Source of the DNA: UMGS75 sp051872775
GTDB lineage: Bacteria > Bacillota_I > Bacilli_A > ML615J-28 > CAG-313
DNA length: 7,400 nt
Direction of reading: 5' to 3'
NCBI GenBank assembly: GCA_051872775.1
Contig: JBJEEE010000090.1
Location: 1 to 7,400, forward strand
Numbering within the stretch: the first letter of the stretch is position 1; each line of letters opens with the position of its first letter. The translations under genes were made by a program, and so were the position numbers. Shown in pieces: positions 7,025 to 7,400 of the stretch. The notes under the pieces are model-generated. The model ran no database searches. It was not told the origin of the DNA and saw nothing but the letters and a program-made list of their open reading frames with translations.

Positions 7025-7400
7025 ATGATTTCCAAAGCGATTATACAAAAAGTAATCGATGCAACAGATATTGTTGAAGTAGTTGGGGAATATGTTCCTC
7101 TAAAGAAAAAAGGAACAAGTTATTTTGGACTTTGTCCATTCCATGATGATAAAAACCCTTCAATGAGTGTTAGTGGGGAAAAGAAAATCTTTAATTGTTT
7201 TAGTTGTGGAACTAAAGGTAATGTTATTTATTTTGTTGCTAAACATGATAACTTAACACTAGAACAAGCGACAATCTTACTTGCTAAAAGGGCGGGAATT
7301 CCTATCGACGAAAGTACTTTATCAAAGGATGAAACAACTTCACGTTTGATTAAAGTTATGGAAGAAGCATATAATTTTTATCACTTTTATTTAAACAATA
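7025..7400 (+). CDS. dnaG: DNA primase DnaG, N-terminal part (runs off the window)
   Basis: Primase makes the RNA primers for lagging-strand DNA synthesis at the replication fork. Only the first 125 residues lie in the window, with no stop codon. They include the N-terminal CHC2-type zinc-binding domain: C37-P-F-H40, then C58 and C61 in FNCFSCG, with family stretches IVEVVGEYVPLKKKG and CPFHDDKNPSMSVS. The region GNVIYFVAKHDNLTLEQATILLAKRAGI (about 63-91) continues the family pattern into the linker before the catalytic TOPRIM core, which lies beyond the window. The ATG is chosen for its strong ribosome binding site and because MISKAIIQKVIDATDIVEVV matches the usual primase start. It is probably co-transcribed with glyS. 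In related bacteria the sigma factor gene rpoD/sigA often follows, but that cannot be seen here. Confidence 0.96.
   Translation, partial: MISKAIIQKVIDATDIVEVVGEYVPLKKKGTSYFGLCPFHDDKNPSMSVSGEKKIFNCFSCGTKGNVIYFVAKHDNLTLEQATILLAKRAGIPIDESTLSKDETTSRLIKVMEEAYNFYHFYLNN

Overview
The window comes from an AT-rich, low-GC Gram-positive-type bacterium. Tryptophan is written TGG throughout and the standard code gives full-length proteins. TGA appears once as a gene end (rnfE), so the code is probably the standard one and not the Mycoplasma code. Glycyl-tRNA synthetase is the single-chain alpha2 type and sits directly before dnaG, as in Bacilli, Erysipelotrichia and Acholeplasma-like lineages. I infer a member of that broad group (Bacilli or a wall-less relative) but cannot name a species.

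Positions 1-139 are an AT-rich leader with a good sigma-A-type promoter. Positions 140-5421 hold one tightly packed operon for the Rnf complex, a membrane ferredoxin:NAD+ oxidoreductase that pumps ions. The order is rnfC, rnfD, an unrecognised single-pass protein gene, rnfG, rnfE, rnfA, rnfB. Gaps are at most 11 bases, and three junctions overlap by 1 to 4 bases. The operon ends at a clear intrinsic terminator that starts in the last sense codon of rnfB. Positions 5444-5639 carry a near-ideal promoter for glyS plus a possible second one. Positions 5640-7007 are glyS, and dnaG (primase) begins at 7025 and runs off the window.

How the parts should work together: RnfB and RnfC carry Fe-S clusters and a flavin/NADH site facing the cytoplasm. 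RnfA and RnfE hold a membrane Fe-S cluster between them. RnfD and RnfG carry covalently bound FMN. Electrons move from ferredoxin to NAD+ (or back), coupled to Na+ or H+ transport.

The unusual points are all in the rnf operon. (1) RnfB is only 100 residues and lacks the usual C-terminal double [4Fe-4S] ferredoxin domain, and the terminator shows this is its natural end. (2) A six-cysteine membrane-anchored protein of unknown function is built into the operon between rnfD and rnfG. (3) RnfD is about 100 residues longer than usual, with an added membrane segment at each end. (4) Both flavinylation sites depart from the usual consensus, strongly so in RnfD. Together these suggest a remodelled, minimal-RnfB variant of Rnf.
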